Shown: positions 35,289 to 43,805 of the stretch, piece after piece
Position numbering within the stretch: position 1 is the stretch's first letter
Layout: each line of letters begins with the position of its first letter
DNA from: Sphingomonas donggukensis
GTDB taxonomy: Bacteria > Pseudomonadota > Alphaproteobacteria > Sphingomonadales > Sphingomonadaceae
Assembly: GCF_023674425.1 (NCBI RefSeq)
Contig: NZ_CP098401.1
Coordinates: 2,773,501 to 2,837,500 of the forward strand
Reading direction: 5' to 3'
DNA length: 64,000 nt
Notes under the pieces: model-generated
What the model saw: the letters and a program-made list of their open reading frames with translations, nothing else
What the model was told of the DNA's origin: nothing
The model's database searches: none
Translations under genes and position numbers: made by a program

Positions 35289-36158
35289 TCACTTTGCTAA
35301 CCATTTCACCGGAATACGCAGATAGGTCACGCCGTTGGCCTCCGCTTCCTCGAAACGGCCAGCGCGGATGTTGACTTGAATTGACGGCAGCAGGAGCTTG
35401 GGCACCGACAATCCGGCGTCGCGTTGCTCGCGCATCGCGACGAAGTCGTCCTCGCTCACGCCGTCATTAACGTGGACGCTTGCGCGCCGCTGCTCGCCGA
35501 CAGTCGTTTCCCAGGCGAATTCGGTGCGCCCGGGTGCCTTGTAGTCGTGACACAGGAACAGCCGGGTCGCGGCTGGCAGCGACAGGAGGCGGCGGATCGA
35601 ACGGTACAGCGTCCGTGCGTCACCGCCCGGGAAGTCCGCGCGGGCGGTGCCGTAGTCGGGCATGAACAGCGTGTCGCCGACGAAGGCTGCATCGCCGATC
35701 AGATACGCGACGTCGGCAGGGGTGTGGCCGGGAACGTGCAGCACCTCCACCTCCAGCCCGCCGATCATGAACCGATCGCCGTCGTCGAACAGGCGGTCGA
35801 AGTCCGACCCGTCGGTCTTCAGATCGTCCATCGCGAAGACCGGGCGGAAGATTTTCTGCACATCGCGGATGTGGGCGCCGATGCCGATCCACGCGCCCGT
35901 CTTCGCCTTCATGAACGGCGCGGCGGACAGGTGGTCTGCGTGAGCGTGCGTCTCCAGCACCATCTCGATCCGCCAGTCGTGCTCGGCGGCAAAGGCGACG
36001 ATCCGCTCGGCCGAGCGGGTGTCCGCCTCGCCGCTCGCCAGGTCGAAATCGAGCACCGGATCGATGACCGCGGCGACGCGCGTGGCTGGGTCACCGACCA
36101 GATAGCTGATCGTGTTCGTCGGCTCGTCGAAGAACGCCTCGATGAAGGGCTGGGTCAT
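35289..36158 (-). CDS. Persulfide dioxygenase-like MBL-fold protein (ETHE1/Blh type)
   Basis: The 289-aa product is a metallo-beta-lactamase-fold enzyme with THAHADH at 70-76, the HVPGHTPADVAYLIGD segment and a later DTLFMPDYGTARADFPGGDA stretch, all characteristic of ETHE1/Blh persulfide dioxygenases, which oxidise glutathione persulfide to sulfite using one mononuclear iron. It is transcribed divergently from an ArsR repressor with two redox cysteines and lies beside rhodanese and TauE genes. This layout matches the BigR/Blh sulfide-detoxification cluster known from Xylella and Agrobacterium. Confidence 0.87.
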   Translation of the reverse strand: MTQPFIEAFFDEPTNTISYLVGDPATRVAAVIDPVLDFDLASGEADTRSAERIVAFAAEHDWRIEMVLETHAHADHLSAAPFMKAKTGAWIGIGAHIRDVQKIFRPVFAMDDLKTDGSDFDRLFDDGDRFMIGGLEVEVLHVPGHTPADVAYLIGDAAFVGDTLFMPDYGTARADFPGGDARTLYRSIRRLLSLPAATRLFLCHDYKAPGRTEFAWETTVGEQRRASVHVNDGVSEDDFVAMREQRDAGLSVPKLLLPSIQVNIRAGRFEEAEANGVTYLRIPVKWLAK

Positions 36159-36177
36159 GATTTCCTCCGTTAGCTCT

Positions 36178-36209
36178 TGCTAATATATTAGAGAATGCTA
36201 CATAAGCAA
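36178..36209. promoter_or_regulatory. Probable operator of the ArsR/BigR-like repressor
   Basis: CTAATATATTAG (36180-36191) is a perfect 12-bp palindrome in the 68-bp divergent spacer, flanked by wider TTGCT (36178-36182) and AGCAA (36205-36209) arms. An AT-rich palindrome in this position is what BigR/SqrR-type repressors bind. It would control both the dioxygenase gene and the repressor-rhodanese-TauE genes. The local AT-richness also fits promoter elements. Confidence 0.6.
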
Positions 36210-36226
36210 TACCTTATGGAGTAATT

Positions 36227-36544
36227 ATGATGCTCAAGCCGCCGATGGACATGACGACGTTCGAGGCGAAGGCCGGTGCAGTCGCGGATACGCTGAAGGC
36301 GATTGGCAATGCGCGGCGGCTGATGCTGCTGTGCAAGCTGGTCGAGCAAGGCGAAGTGACGGTCAGCGACCTCGCCCGCGACGTCGGGCTGTCGCAGTCG
36401 GCATGCTCGCAGCACCTCGCCAAGATGCGCGACGAGGGGCTCGTCGCCTTTCGGCGGGAGAGCCAGACGCTCTGGTATCGGATCGCCGATCCCCGCGTCG
36501 AGACGCTGCTCGCCACCCTCTACCAGCTCTATTGCAAGGACTAA
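36227..36544 (+). CDS. bigR: ArsR-family persulfide-sensing repressor (BigR/SqrR-like)
   Basis: The 105-aa winged-helix product has the recognition region VSDLARDVGLSQSACSQHLA and the wing RRESQTLWYRI. Cys36 and Cys103 are placed as the redox pair of BigR and SqrR, which form a di- or tetrasulfide and release DNA in the presence of persulfide. A third Cys at 60 lies in the recognition helix, where most relatives have a small hydrophobic residue. The gene leads a plus-strand unit with rhodanese (4 bp gap) and TauE. Confidence 0.88.
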   Translation: MMLKPPMDMTTFEAKAGAVADTLKAIGNARRLMLLCKLVEQGEVTVSDLARDVGLSQSACSQHLAKMRDEGLVAFRRESQTLWYRIADPRVETLLATLYQLYCKD

Positions 36545-36548
36545 TCCG

Positions 36549-37067
36549 ATGACCGTAAACGCCCTTTCGCCTGCCGATACCCGCCTCGCGATCGACAGCG
36601 GCGCGCGCCTGATCGACATCCGCGGCGCCGACGAACATGCGCGCGAGCGCATTCCCGGGGCGACCAACGTGCCGCTCGACCGCATTGCCGACCTGCCGCG
36701 GGACGGGCGTCCCGTCGTGTTCCATTGCCGGTCGGGCATGAGGACCGCCGCCAACGCGGCGCAGTTACGGGCAGTCGTCGGCGACGCGCCGGCGTTCCTG
36801 CTCGACGGCGGGATCGATGCATGGCGGAGCGCCGGCCTGCCAACGATCGCCGATCGCTCCCAGCCCCTGGAAATCATGCGGCAGGTGCAGATCACTGCGG
36901 GCGCGCTGGTGCTGACCGGCGTGCTGCTCGGCCTGTTCGTCGCCCCCGGCTTCTTCGGCCTGTCCGCGTTCGTCGGGGCTGGGCTGATGTTCGCGGGTGT
37001 GACGGGTTGGTGCGGCATGGCCAATCTACTGCGCATCATGCCCTGGAACCGGCGCGCGGCGGCCTGA
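36549..37067 (+). CDS. Rhodanese with C-terminal membrane domain
   Basis: The 172-aa product has a rhodanese domain (about 1-100) with active-site loop C60-RSGMR and a following DUF2892-type segment with two membrane helices (about 112-160; GVLLGLFVAPGFFGLSAFVG and GWCGMANLLRIMPWN). It would carry sulfane sulfur at the inner membrane, passing persulfide sulfur between thiols, thiosulfate and the dioxygenase. It stands between the repressor and the TauE gene. Confidence 0.9.
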   Translation: MTVNALSPADTRLAIDSGARLIDIRGADEHARERIPGATNVPLDRIADLPRDGRPVVFHCRSGMRTAANAAQLRAVVGDAPAFLLDGGIDAWRSAGLPTIADRSQPLEIMRQVQITAGALVLTGVLLGLFVAPGFFGLSAFVGAGLMFAGVTGWCGMANLLRIMPWNRRAAA

Positions 37068-37072
37068 CGATC

Positions 37073-37843
37073 ATGCAGACCGTTCTCGCCCTCGCGTCCG
37101 GCGGGCTCATCGGGCTCGTTCTTGGCCTGGTCGGCGGGGGCGGGTCGATCCTGGCAGTTCCGCTGCTCGTCTATGTCGTCGGTATCGGGTCGCCGCACGC
37201 CGCGATCGGCACGGCGGCGGTGGCGGTCACCGCCAACGCGCTGGCCAGCCTGATCGGACACGCGCGTGCGGGGCGGGTGAAGTGGCGCTGCGCGAGCGTG
37301 TTCGCGCTCGCCGGTGTCGTCGGCGCGGCGCTGGGCGCAGAGCTCGGCAAGGCGGTCGACGGCAAGCGCCTGCTCGCACTGTTCGGCGTGCTGATGATCG
37401 GCGTCGGGCTGTCGATGTTCCGCAAGCGCCGCACGGCGGAGGCTCCGGACGTCCGGCTGACTCGCGACAGTGCCGCGATGTTGTTGCCGCGACTGGTCCC
37501 GATCGGCCTCGGCGTGGGGCTCGCCGCCGGATTCTTCGGGATCGGGGGTGGCTTCCTGATCGTGCCCGGCCTGATCCTGGCGACGGCGATGCCGCTGTCA
37601 ATTGCTATCGGCACGTCGCTGGTCGTCGTGACCGCGCTCGGCCTGACGACGGCATCGTCCTATGCCGTTTCCGGCCTCATCGACTGGCGCATCACAGCGC
37701 TGCTGATCGTAGGTGGCATCCTTGGCACGCTGGGCGGTATCGCGGCCGGTCGGCTGCTCGCCGCGCGCAAGGGCCTGCTCGAGCGGCTGTTCGCCGTCAT
37801 CGTGATCGGCGTCGGTCTCTACGTCGTCGCCTCATCTCTCTGA
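37073..37843 (+). CDS. TauE/SafE family sulfite/sulfonate exporter
   Basis: The 256-aa product has about eight membrane helices and the two repeats of the family: GLIGLVLGLVGGGGSILAVP near the start and GVGLAAGFFGIGGGFLIVPG near residue 145. Such proteins move sulfite, sulfoacetate or related anions across the inner membrane. Here export of sulfite formed by the dioxygenase is the likely role, inferred from context. ATG 37073 follows the rhodanese stop by 5 bp. Confidence 0.9.
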   Translation: MQTVLALASGGLIGLVLGLVGGGGSILAVPLLVYVVGIGSPHAAIGTAAVAVTANALASLIGHARAGRVKWRCASVFALAGVVGAALGAELGKAVDGKRLLALFGVLMIGVGLSMFRKRRTAEAPDVRLTRDSAAMLLPRLVPIGLGVGLAAGFFGIGGGFLIVPGLILATAMPLSIAIGTSLVVVTALGLTTASSYAVSGLIDWRITALLIVGGILGTLGGIAAGRLLAARKGLLERLFAVIVIGVGLYVVASSL

Positions 37844-37872
37844 TAGCAGCACGGGTTGCCTTGCGCCTGCTT

Positions 37873-37949
37873 CCCCGGGTAAGAGCCGCGCCAATCGCAA
37901 GGACCCGGTGAAATCCCGGGTGGCTATGCCGGCCGCCAATCCGCCGGAC
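37873..37949 (+). ncRNA. Candidate structured leader, cobalamin-riboswitch-like core
   Basis: ACCCGG (37903-37908) can pair with CCGGGT downstream (37916-37921, loop TGAAATC) or with an identical CCGGGT upstream (37875-37880), two mutually exclusive stems. A further hairpin, CCGGC (37929-37933) with GCCGG (37943-37947), follows. The GGACCCGGTGAAATCC stretch resembles the conserved GGTGAAA core of cobalamin riboswitches, and CGCCAAT could stand for their CGCCACT. An upstream CGGGTTGCC (37852-37860) also fits that pattern. It lies in the 170-bp gap before the SulP gene. Resemblance is partial; a covariance search is required. Confidence 0.35.
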
Positions 37950-38014
37950 AACATCACACATGCAACCAGACTGCGCCGCGGATAGCTGCGTCATGTGCCC
38001 TGATGTGGATTCCC

Positions 38015-39511
38015 ATGACTTTCGATATCGTCTCCTATCGCCGCCAGTGGTTCACCGACGGCGCCGCCGCCCGCCGCGACATCATGGCGGGCATAGTCGT
38101 TGCGCTCGCGCTCATTCCCGAGGCGATCGGCTTCTCGATCATCGCCGGCGTCGATCCGCGCTTCGGCCTTTACGCTTCGGTGGCCATCGCCATCACGATC
38201 TCGCTGATTGGCGGGCGGCCCGGCATGATCTCGGCGGCGACTGCCGCCGTCGCCGTTCTCGTCTTCCCGCTCGTTCACACGCACGGAGTCGAGTATCTGT
38301 TTGCCGCAACGATCCTGATGGGGTTCATCCAGATCATTGCGGGATTGCTTCGTCTGGATCTCGTCATGCAATTCGTATCGCGGTCGGTTATCACCGGCTT
38401 CGTCAATGCGTTGGCCATCCTCATCTTCATGGCGCAGCTGCCCCAGCTCACAAACGTCGGCTGGGAAACCTACGCGATGGTCGCTGGAGGGCTCGCGATC
38501 ATCTATGGCCTGCCTCGCCTCACCAAGGCCGTGCCGTCGCCGCTAGTCGCAATCCTCATACTTAGCGTGATCAGCATTGGCATGGGTTTGGACGTCAATA
38601 CAGTCGGCGACATGGGCAAGCTGCCCGAAGGACTGCCCAGTCTCGCTTTGCTGAACGTGCCGCTTTCGCTCGACACGCTGAGGATAATCCTGCCCTACTC
38701 GCTGACGATGGCGGCGGTCGGCCTGCTCGAATCGCTGCTCACCGCCCAGATCGTCGACGACATGACCGACACCGACAGCGACAAGCGCGTCGAATGTGCG
38801 GGTCAGGGCGGTTCGAATATCATCGCCGCATTCTTCGGCGGCATGGGCGGTTGCGCGATGATCGGCCAGTCGGTCATCAACGTCACTTCCGGCGGGCGGG
38901 GACGCCTATCGACCTTTGTTGCCGGCGCGTTTCTCCTGTTCCTGCTAGCGGTTCTCGGACCATTCGTCGGCAAGGTGCCGATGCCGGCGCTGGTCGCGGT
39001 CATGATCATGGTTTCGATCGGCACGTTCAGCTGGAACTCGATCGTGAATTTGCGCCGTCATCCGCCGACGTCGTCGGTCGTGATGTTGACGACCGTGGTG
39101 GTGGTGGTCGCGACCCATGACCTTTCGTTGGGCGTCCTCGCCGGCGTCCTCCTCTCCGGCATCTTCTTCGCCGGCAAGGTTCAGCAGATGTTTGCCGTCG
39201 AGCGCTTTGCGACGCCGGATAGCGAGCGGGCAACCTATCGCGTGACCGGTGAAATTTTCTTCGCGTCGGGCGATCGTTTCACGCGGGCGTTTCAGATTGA
39301 GGAAAAAGCCCGCGAAATTGTCATCGATGTTACCGACGCCCATTTCTGGGATATCTCAGGTGTGGGCGCGCTCGATAAGATTGTTGCTCGTCTGCGGCGC
39401 GATGGCCGAAGTGTCGAAGTGGCTGGTTACAACCGCGCCAGTGCCGACCTCGTCGATCGGTTCGCGCTGCACGACAAAACAGGGGTCGAAATGGGTCTGG
39501 CACCGCACTGA
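38015..39511 (+). CDS. SulP family anion transporter with STAS domain
   Basis: The product is 498 aa from ATG 38015 (ATG 38003 would add four residues; neither has a good ribosome site). It has about 12 membrane helices with the SulP features DIMAGIVVALALIPEAIGFS near residue 18 and GGMGGCAMIGQSVINVTSGG near 288. A C-terminal cytoplasmic STAS domain follows (about 395-495; FFASGDRFTRAF, IDVTDAHFWDISGVGALDKI). SulP proteins carry sulfate, bicarbonate or other anions. Beside a sulfide-oxidation module sulfate is an attractive substrate, but bicarbonate is equally possible. GC content is lower than in the flagellar block. Confidence 0.88.
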   Translation: MTFDIVSYRRQWFTDGAAARRDIMAGIVVALALIPEAIGFSIIAGVDPRFGLYASVAIAITISLIGGRPGMISAATAAVAVLVFPLVHTHGVEYLFAATILMGFIQIIAGLLRLDLVMQFVSRSVITGFVNALAILIFMAQLPQLTNVGWETYAMVAGGLAIIYGLPRLTKAVPSPLVAILILSVISIGMGLDVNTVGDMGKLPEGLPSLALLNVPLSLDTLRIILPYSLTMAAVGLLESLLTAQIVDDMTDTDSDKRVECAGQGGSNIIAAFFGGMGGCAMIGQSVINVTSGGRGRLSTFVAGAFLLFLLAVLGPFVGKVPMPALVAVMIMVSIGTFSWNSIVNLRRHPPTSSVVMLTTVVVVVATHDLSLGVLAGVLLSGIFFAGKVQQMFAVERFATPDSERATYRVTGEIFFASGDRFTRAFQIEEKAREIVIDVTDAHFWDISGVGALDKIVARLRRDGRSVEVAGYNRASADLVDRFALHDKTGVEMGLAPH

Positions 39512-39559
39512 CGCGGTCGAGATCTATCGTCTAGCGCCTCGGCCCCCCCGCTTTGCGTT

Positions 39560-41245
39560 TCAGTAGAGGCCGTAGCGCAGGACGAGCAGACCGGAGAGGG
39601 TGACCACCATGATCGCAACGAGCGGCAGGCCGGTGCGGGTGTAATCCTTGAACCTGTAGTCGCCGGCCGACATGATCAGCATGTTGGTCTGATAGTCGAC
39701 CGGCGTCGCGTAGCAAAGGTTGCAGCCGAACAGCACGGCAAGGACCAGCGGCTCGACGGGGATCCCCAATTGTTGCCCGAGGCTGAAGGCGATCGGTGTG
39801 CCCACCGCCGCCGCCGTGGTGTTCGACGCGAAATTGGTAAGGATTGTAACGAAGAGCATCACCGCAGCCAGAACACCCGCCGGCGGGAGGAACTGCAGTC
39901 CCAGCGCGATCAACTCGCTCAGCCAACTAGCTGCCCCACTTTCTAACACAATCCGACCGATCGCGATGGGCACGAGGCCGATGCTGGCGGGGAGGACCGC
40001 GGCGGCCATAATGGCAAGCGCGAGCGATGCCTTGGCAGTGCGCGGCAGTTCCTTCGCGCCGTCGAGAACAAACATGTTCTCGGCTAGCGACATTCGCTCG
40101 ATACTGCCGAGTGACCCGGCGACCAGCAGGATATCGCCCTCGTCAAAAGGACTTTCGACCGCGGTCTCGACCACCGGCTGCGCGATCCACGGGCGATGCG
40201 CGCGATGCACGCCAAGGATCGCGACGTTATACAGTTCGGCGACGTTCGCGGATGCCACCCCTTTTCCGACCAGTCCCGAATCCTTCGTCACCGCAAGTTC
40301 CGCGACGGTCAGGTCCTCCCCCGTCCTTGAATAGCCGCTGTGCAGTCGATCCATCAGCCAGGCGGGGGCCGCCGTGGCGCCAAGAATCCGCATTGTCTCC
40401 TCCAGGGCATCATGCGATGCCCGCACCAGCATCTGGTCGCCCATCGCGGCGTCGCCGAGGATTTCGACATCGGCCGGCAGTCGGGCGGCCATTTGATCGC
40501 GCGGCAGGTTACGGGCGAACGAATTCTCACCCAGCCGCAGCATCGCCGTGAAACGGCGTGGTTCGTGCCCCGCCTCGACCGAATTGTCGGGTAGCAGACG
40601 CGGCATAACCAGCCAGATGAACGGCAACGCCACGAGCGCCGCCAGCAACACGATCGGCGTGAAGTGGAACACCGACATCGGCGGTAGGCCGAGGTCGCCG
40701 GCGATCGATACGACCAGCAGGTTGGTCGAGGTGCCGATCGTCGTCGACATGCCGCCGATCAGCACCGCACTGTTCACCGGGATCAGCGTGCGTGACGCGG
40801 GCAATCCGCCGTTCGCCGCGATGGCTGCCATCACCGGCAACATCAGGACGAGCACCGGCGTGTCGTTGACCATCATGCTCATGCCGAACGCCAGCAGCAG
40901 TGTGACGAGCAAGCCGATCTGTCGATTGAACTGCCAAACCCGCGTCAGCAACCGTGCTGCCGGTTCAAGTGCGCCGGTGGTGACCAGCCCGCGTCCCAGC
41001 ACCATCAGCGCACAGATCGTGATGAGCGCGTAATGGCCGAAACCCTCGAACGCTAGCTTGAGCCCATCGGTGGGAGCCTGGCCTGGCAGTGGGAACCAGT
41101 AGAGCCCGAGCGCAATCGCGCTGATCGTCAGGAGCGAAATGATCTCCACCCGCGCGCGGCCCGATACGAAGCCGTAGAACATCGCCGCGGTCAACAGCAT
41201 CGCGCCGATGGCGTGGGCGGACGGGGCGGTGAGCAGGCGGCTCAA
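39560..41245 (-). CDS. SLC13/DASS-type permease with RCK_C domain
   Basis: The 561-aa product has two membrane halves, each with an SNT/STNL-type substrate motif (GGMSTTIGTSTNLLVVSI near 165 and TNFASNTTAAAVGTPI near 490), and a central cytoplasmic region with a TrkA-C-like domain (about 285-385; GEDLTVAELAVTKDSGLVGK). Related permeases take up sulfate or dicarboxylates with sodium. It is the last gene of a six-gene minus-strand operon. The start is TTG 41245, which overlaps the ClC stop as TTGA behind GGGA; no ATG of this frame is closer. Confidence 0.85.
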   Translation of the reverse strand: MSRLLTAPSAHAIGAMLLTAAMFYGFVSGRARVEIISLLTISAIALGLYWFPLPGQAPTDGLKLAFEGFGHYALITICALMVLGRGLVTTGALEPAARLLTRVWQFNRQIGLLVTLLLAFGMSMMVNDTPVLVLMLPVMAAIAANGGLPASRTLIPVNSAVLIGGMSTTIGTSTNLLVVSIAGDLGLPPMSVFHFTPIVLLAALVALPFIWLVMPRLLPDNSVEAGHEPRRFTAMLRLGENSFARNLPRDQMAARLPADVEILGDAAMGDQMLVRASHDALEETMRILGATAAPAWLMDRLHSGYSRTGEDLTVAELAVTKDSGLVGKGVASANVAELYNVAILGVHRAHRPWIAQPVVETAVESPFDEGDILLVAGSLGSIERMSLAENMFVLDGAKELPRTAKASLALAIMAAAVLPASIGLVPIAIGRIVLESGAASWLSELIALGLQFLPPAGVLAAVMLFVTILTNFASNTTAAAVGTPIAFSLGQQLGIPVEPLVLAVLFGCNLCYATPVDYQTNMLIMSAGDYRFKDYTRTGLPLVAIMVVTLSGLLVLRYGLY

Positions 41246-42600
41246 TTCCCATCGCTCCGCGCTGAGCCGATAGGAGCATCAGGGGCGTCGCTTTCAGGCT
41301 CGCGTGGATCCCCAGGCGGCAGGAAAGCCTGCGAGAGCGCGTGGTAGAGCCGCTCCTTCGAGACTGCCTGCGCCACGACGTCGGCAATCAATGCCGACGC
41401 GAGCAGCGGCATCATCAAACCGCGGCTGGCGGTCGTCTCGGAAATGATGATGACTGCCGTCAGCGGTGCGCGGACGACGCCGGTGAAATAGGCGACCATG
41501 CCGAGCAGCACGATCGCGCCGGCGGGATAGGTCGGAAACAGCCAGCGCAGCATATCGCCGACGCCCGCGCCGACCGCCAGCGAAGGCGCGAAGATGCCGC
41601 CCGGCATGCCCGAAACCGCCGTTGCCAGGGTCGTCGCCAGCTTCGCGATCCCGAACCAGTGCGGCACGTCGGCACCCGTGATGATCGCTCGCGCAGCCCC
41701 GTACCCGGTTCCCCAGGTCAGGCCGCTACCGACGCCGATGATTGCCACGATGAGACCGAGCGATCCCGCGAAGAGCGCAGGCCGTGCGCGCGCCCGCGCG
41801 ACTGCCGCCCAGCGCGTCCTGCCGGTCGCCAGTACAGCGCGCGAAAAGAACGCGCCCATCAACCCGCCCAGCACCCCTGCCACAGGAGCAGCCAGCATCG
41901 TCTCGCGAACCGACAGAGTCTGACGCATGACCCCGAAGTAGATATAGTCGCCCGACAGCCCCAGGCTGGTCATGCCGGCGATCAGCACCGCGGTCATGAC
42001 CAGCAGCGTCATGCGCTGCTCGTAGGCGGCGGCCAGTTCCTCGATCGCAAATGCCACCCCGGCGAGCGGCGTGTTGAAGGCGCCGGCAACGCCGGCCGCT
42101 CCACCGGCGATGAACACCGACGCCCTCAGCGGGATCGCCATCAGCCGATGGGCATAGCCCATGATCGCGGCAGCGACCTGTACGGTTGGTCCCTCCCGGC
42201 CAGTCGATGCCCCGACCAGCAAAGTGCCAATCGTCAGGACGAGCTTGACGATGACTGTCCGCGCCGAGACAAGCGCGCCCATCGCGTGATCCGGATCGCG
42301 GGTTGCCGCCATGACCTGCGGAATCCCCGATCCCCGCGCTGCCGGGGCGAAACGCGCGGTCAGCCAAGCGATGGCGGCATATCCCAACGGCGTGACGATC
42401 AGCGGCGCCCACCACCACCGCGCGACCAGTGCGATGAAGCGCTCTCCCGCCCAGTCGGCGAGATGCGCGAAGGCAAGCGCGACCAGACCGATCGTCACCG
42501 CCCCACCGAGGATCGCCACGCGGCGCCGCCACACCGGTGCCGTCGGTCCGTGCTGGCGCAGCAGGTCGCGCGCCTGCTCTGGCAATCGCGGCCCCATCAT
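41242..42600 (-). CDS. ClC-family chloride channel/antiporter
   Basis: The 452-aa product has the ClC ion-binding motifs GSGIP (near 100), GREGPTVQV with the gating glutamate (near 145), and GGIFAPSLAVGAGVGDML (near 340). The gating Glu suggests Cl-/H+ exchange as in E. coli ClcA. No C-terminal CBS domains are present. It starts with two ATGs behind GGAGGG. Start and stop both overlap the neighbouring genes by 4 bp. Confidence 0.94.
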   Translation of the reverse strand: MMGPRLPEQARDLLRQHGPTAPVWRRRVAILGGAVTIGLVALAFAHLADWAGERFIALVARWWWAPLIVTPLGYAAIAWLTARFAPAARGSGIPQVMAATRDPDHAMGALVSARTVIVKLVLTIGTLLVGASTGREGPTVQVAAAIMGYAHRLMAIPLRASVFIAGGAAGVAGAFNTPLAGVAFAIEELAAAYEQRMTLLVMTAVLIAGMTSLGLSGDYIYFGVMRQTLSVRETMLAAPVAGVLGGLMGAFFSRAVLATGRTRWAAVARARARPALFAGSLGLIVAIIGVGSGLTWGTGYGAARAIITGADVPHWFGIAKLATTLATAVSGMPGGIFAPSLAVGAGVGDMLRWLFPTYPAGAIVLLGMVAYFTGVVRAPLTAVIIISETTASRGLMMPLLASALIADVVAQAVSKERLYHALSQAFLPPGDPREPESDAPDAPIGSARSDGN

Positions 42601-43805
42601 CCCTCCGCGGGTGCGCCGACTGCCGTGGCGACAAGGCATATCAGCCCGACCGCGACGAAGCCGATCCGTTGCGCGGTGGTCCCCTTTCCGTCCTTGATCG
42701 AGACGATCAGCGCCAGCGCGCACTGCAGCCCATAGAATAGCGCGAAGGCGCGCGACGACAGCGCAACGACCTCGAAGGGGTCGGTCAGCCACACGACGAT
42801 GATGGCGAGCGCCCCCGCCAGCGCGAAGGCGAGCGGCACGCTGATCTTGCGGCGCGACACTTCGTTTACCAGTCCACCCGATCCGATCGAGTCGGCGACG
42901 GCCGCGCTCAGCTGGCTCGACACCGCACCGGCAAGGACGAATATCCCCAGCGCCGGCGCGATCAGCTCCATGATGTCGAGGATGCCGGCCACGCCCTCGG
43001 TCGCGGCGGCGCGGCTGAGGAACGGCGTCAGCAACGCGATGAAGGCAAGGTAGATCGCTGACGAGATCCACTGCGCATGGCGCATCGTGCGGACCCGCAA
43101 TTCGGTCGGGTAGGCGTGGCCCAGATAGCGCGACGTCTCGAACCCCTGCACCGTGATGAGCAGGCCGAGCAGCATCGGCACGCTGGCGAAGGAAAGCTTG
43201 AGCGGCGGCAGCGGATCGCCTGCGCCGGTCATGGCCCAGGCAATGCCCAGCGCGGCGAGCAGGCCTGCGATGATCCCGATCTTGATCGAGACGGTGCCAT
43301 GCGCGAGATGCTCGACCTTTCGCAGGTTGCCGCCGAGCGCCAGCAGCGTCATCAGCACGATCAAGACGGTGACGATGATGTTGGCTGCCAGCGGCTGCGA
43401 CGCGGGATCGATCGCGATCGGCTTCAGCGAGAACTCGGCCAGCAGCTTGAGATAATAGGCGACCGATACGGCATAGGCGAGGGCCAGCACCCCCTGTGTG
43501 ACCCGCGCGAGCCAAGCGACCGGATCGTTGAATCGCGCCGCGGCCAGGTGCGGCTCGACATGGACGATGTTGAACCGGATCACCCAGCCGGCGGCATAGG
43601 CGATCGCCAGCAGCAGGGCCATCGCGCCCAGCGCGGCGCCACCGAATTCGCGCGCGAGCAGCGGCCCACATATCAGGAAGCCCGATCCGATGATCGAGGC
43701 GAGCGGAGTCACCGTCGCCCGCCAGCCGTCCGATCGCGCGAACCTGCCGAACGTCAGCGCCGCCGCGACGACGACGGCGACGACCAGAGCAATGGTGACG
43801 ATCAT
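42597..43805 (-). CDS. APC-superfamily (Nramp-like) membrane transporter, substrate unknown
   Basis: The 402-aa product has about 11 membrane helices. The N-terminal stretch TVTPLASIIGSGFLICGPLL resembles the unwound first helix of LeuT-fold (APC/Nramp) transporters, and LITVQGFETSRYLG near 220 resembles the helix-6 region. The metal-binding DPGN and MPH motifs of true Nramp proteins are absent, so manganese transport is not supported. ATG 43805 follows GGGAGG. The gene overlaps DUF2254 upstream and ClC downstream by 4 bp each. I cannot name the substrate. Confidence 0.6.
   Translation of the reverse strand: MIVTIALVVAVVVAAALTFGRFARSDGWRATVTPLASIIGSGFLICGPLLAREFGGAALGAMALLLAIAYAAGWVIRFNIVHVEPHLAAARFNDPVAWLARVTQGVLALAYAVSVAYYLKLLAEFSLKPIAIDPASQPLAANIIVTVLIVLMTLLALGGNLRKVEHLAHGTVSIKIGIIAGLLAALGIAWAMTGAGDPLPPLKLSFASVPMLLGLLITVQGFETSRYLGHAYPTELRVRTMRHAQWISSAIYLAFIALLTPFLSRAAATEGVAGILDIMELIAPALGIFVLAGAVSSQLSAAVADSIGSGGLVNEVSRRKISVPLAFALAGALAIIVVWLTDPFEVVALSSRAFALFYGLQCALALIVSIKDGKGTTAQRIGFVAVGLICLVATAVGAPAEG

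Noticed and set aside
37873-37949. Firm call as a cobalamin riboswitch
   Set aside because: Only part of the conserved core is recognisable and the downstream gene is not a usual member of that regulon, so only a candidate RNA is reported.
42597-43805. Annotation as a true Nramp manganese transporter
   Set aside because: The DPGN and MPH metal-binding motifs are not present.
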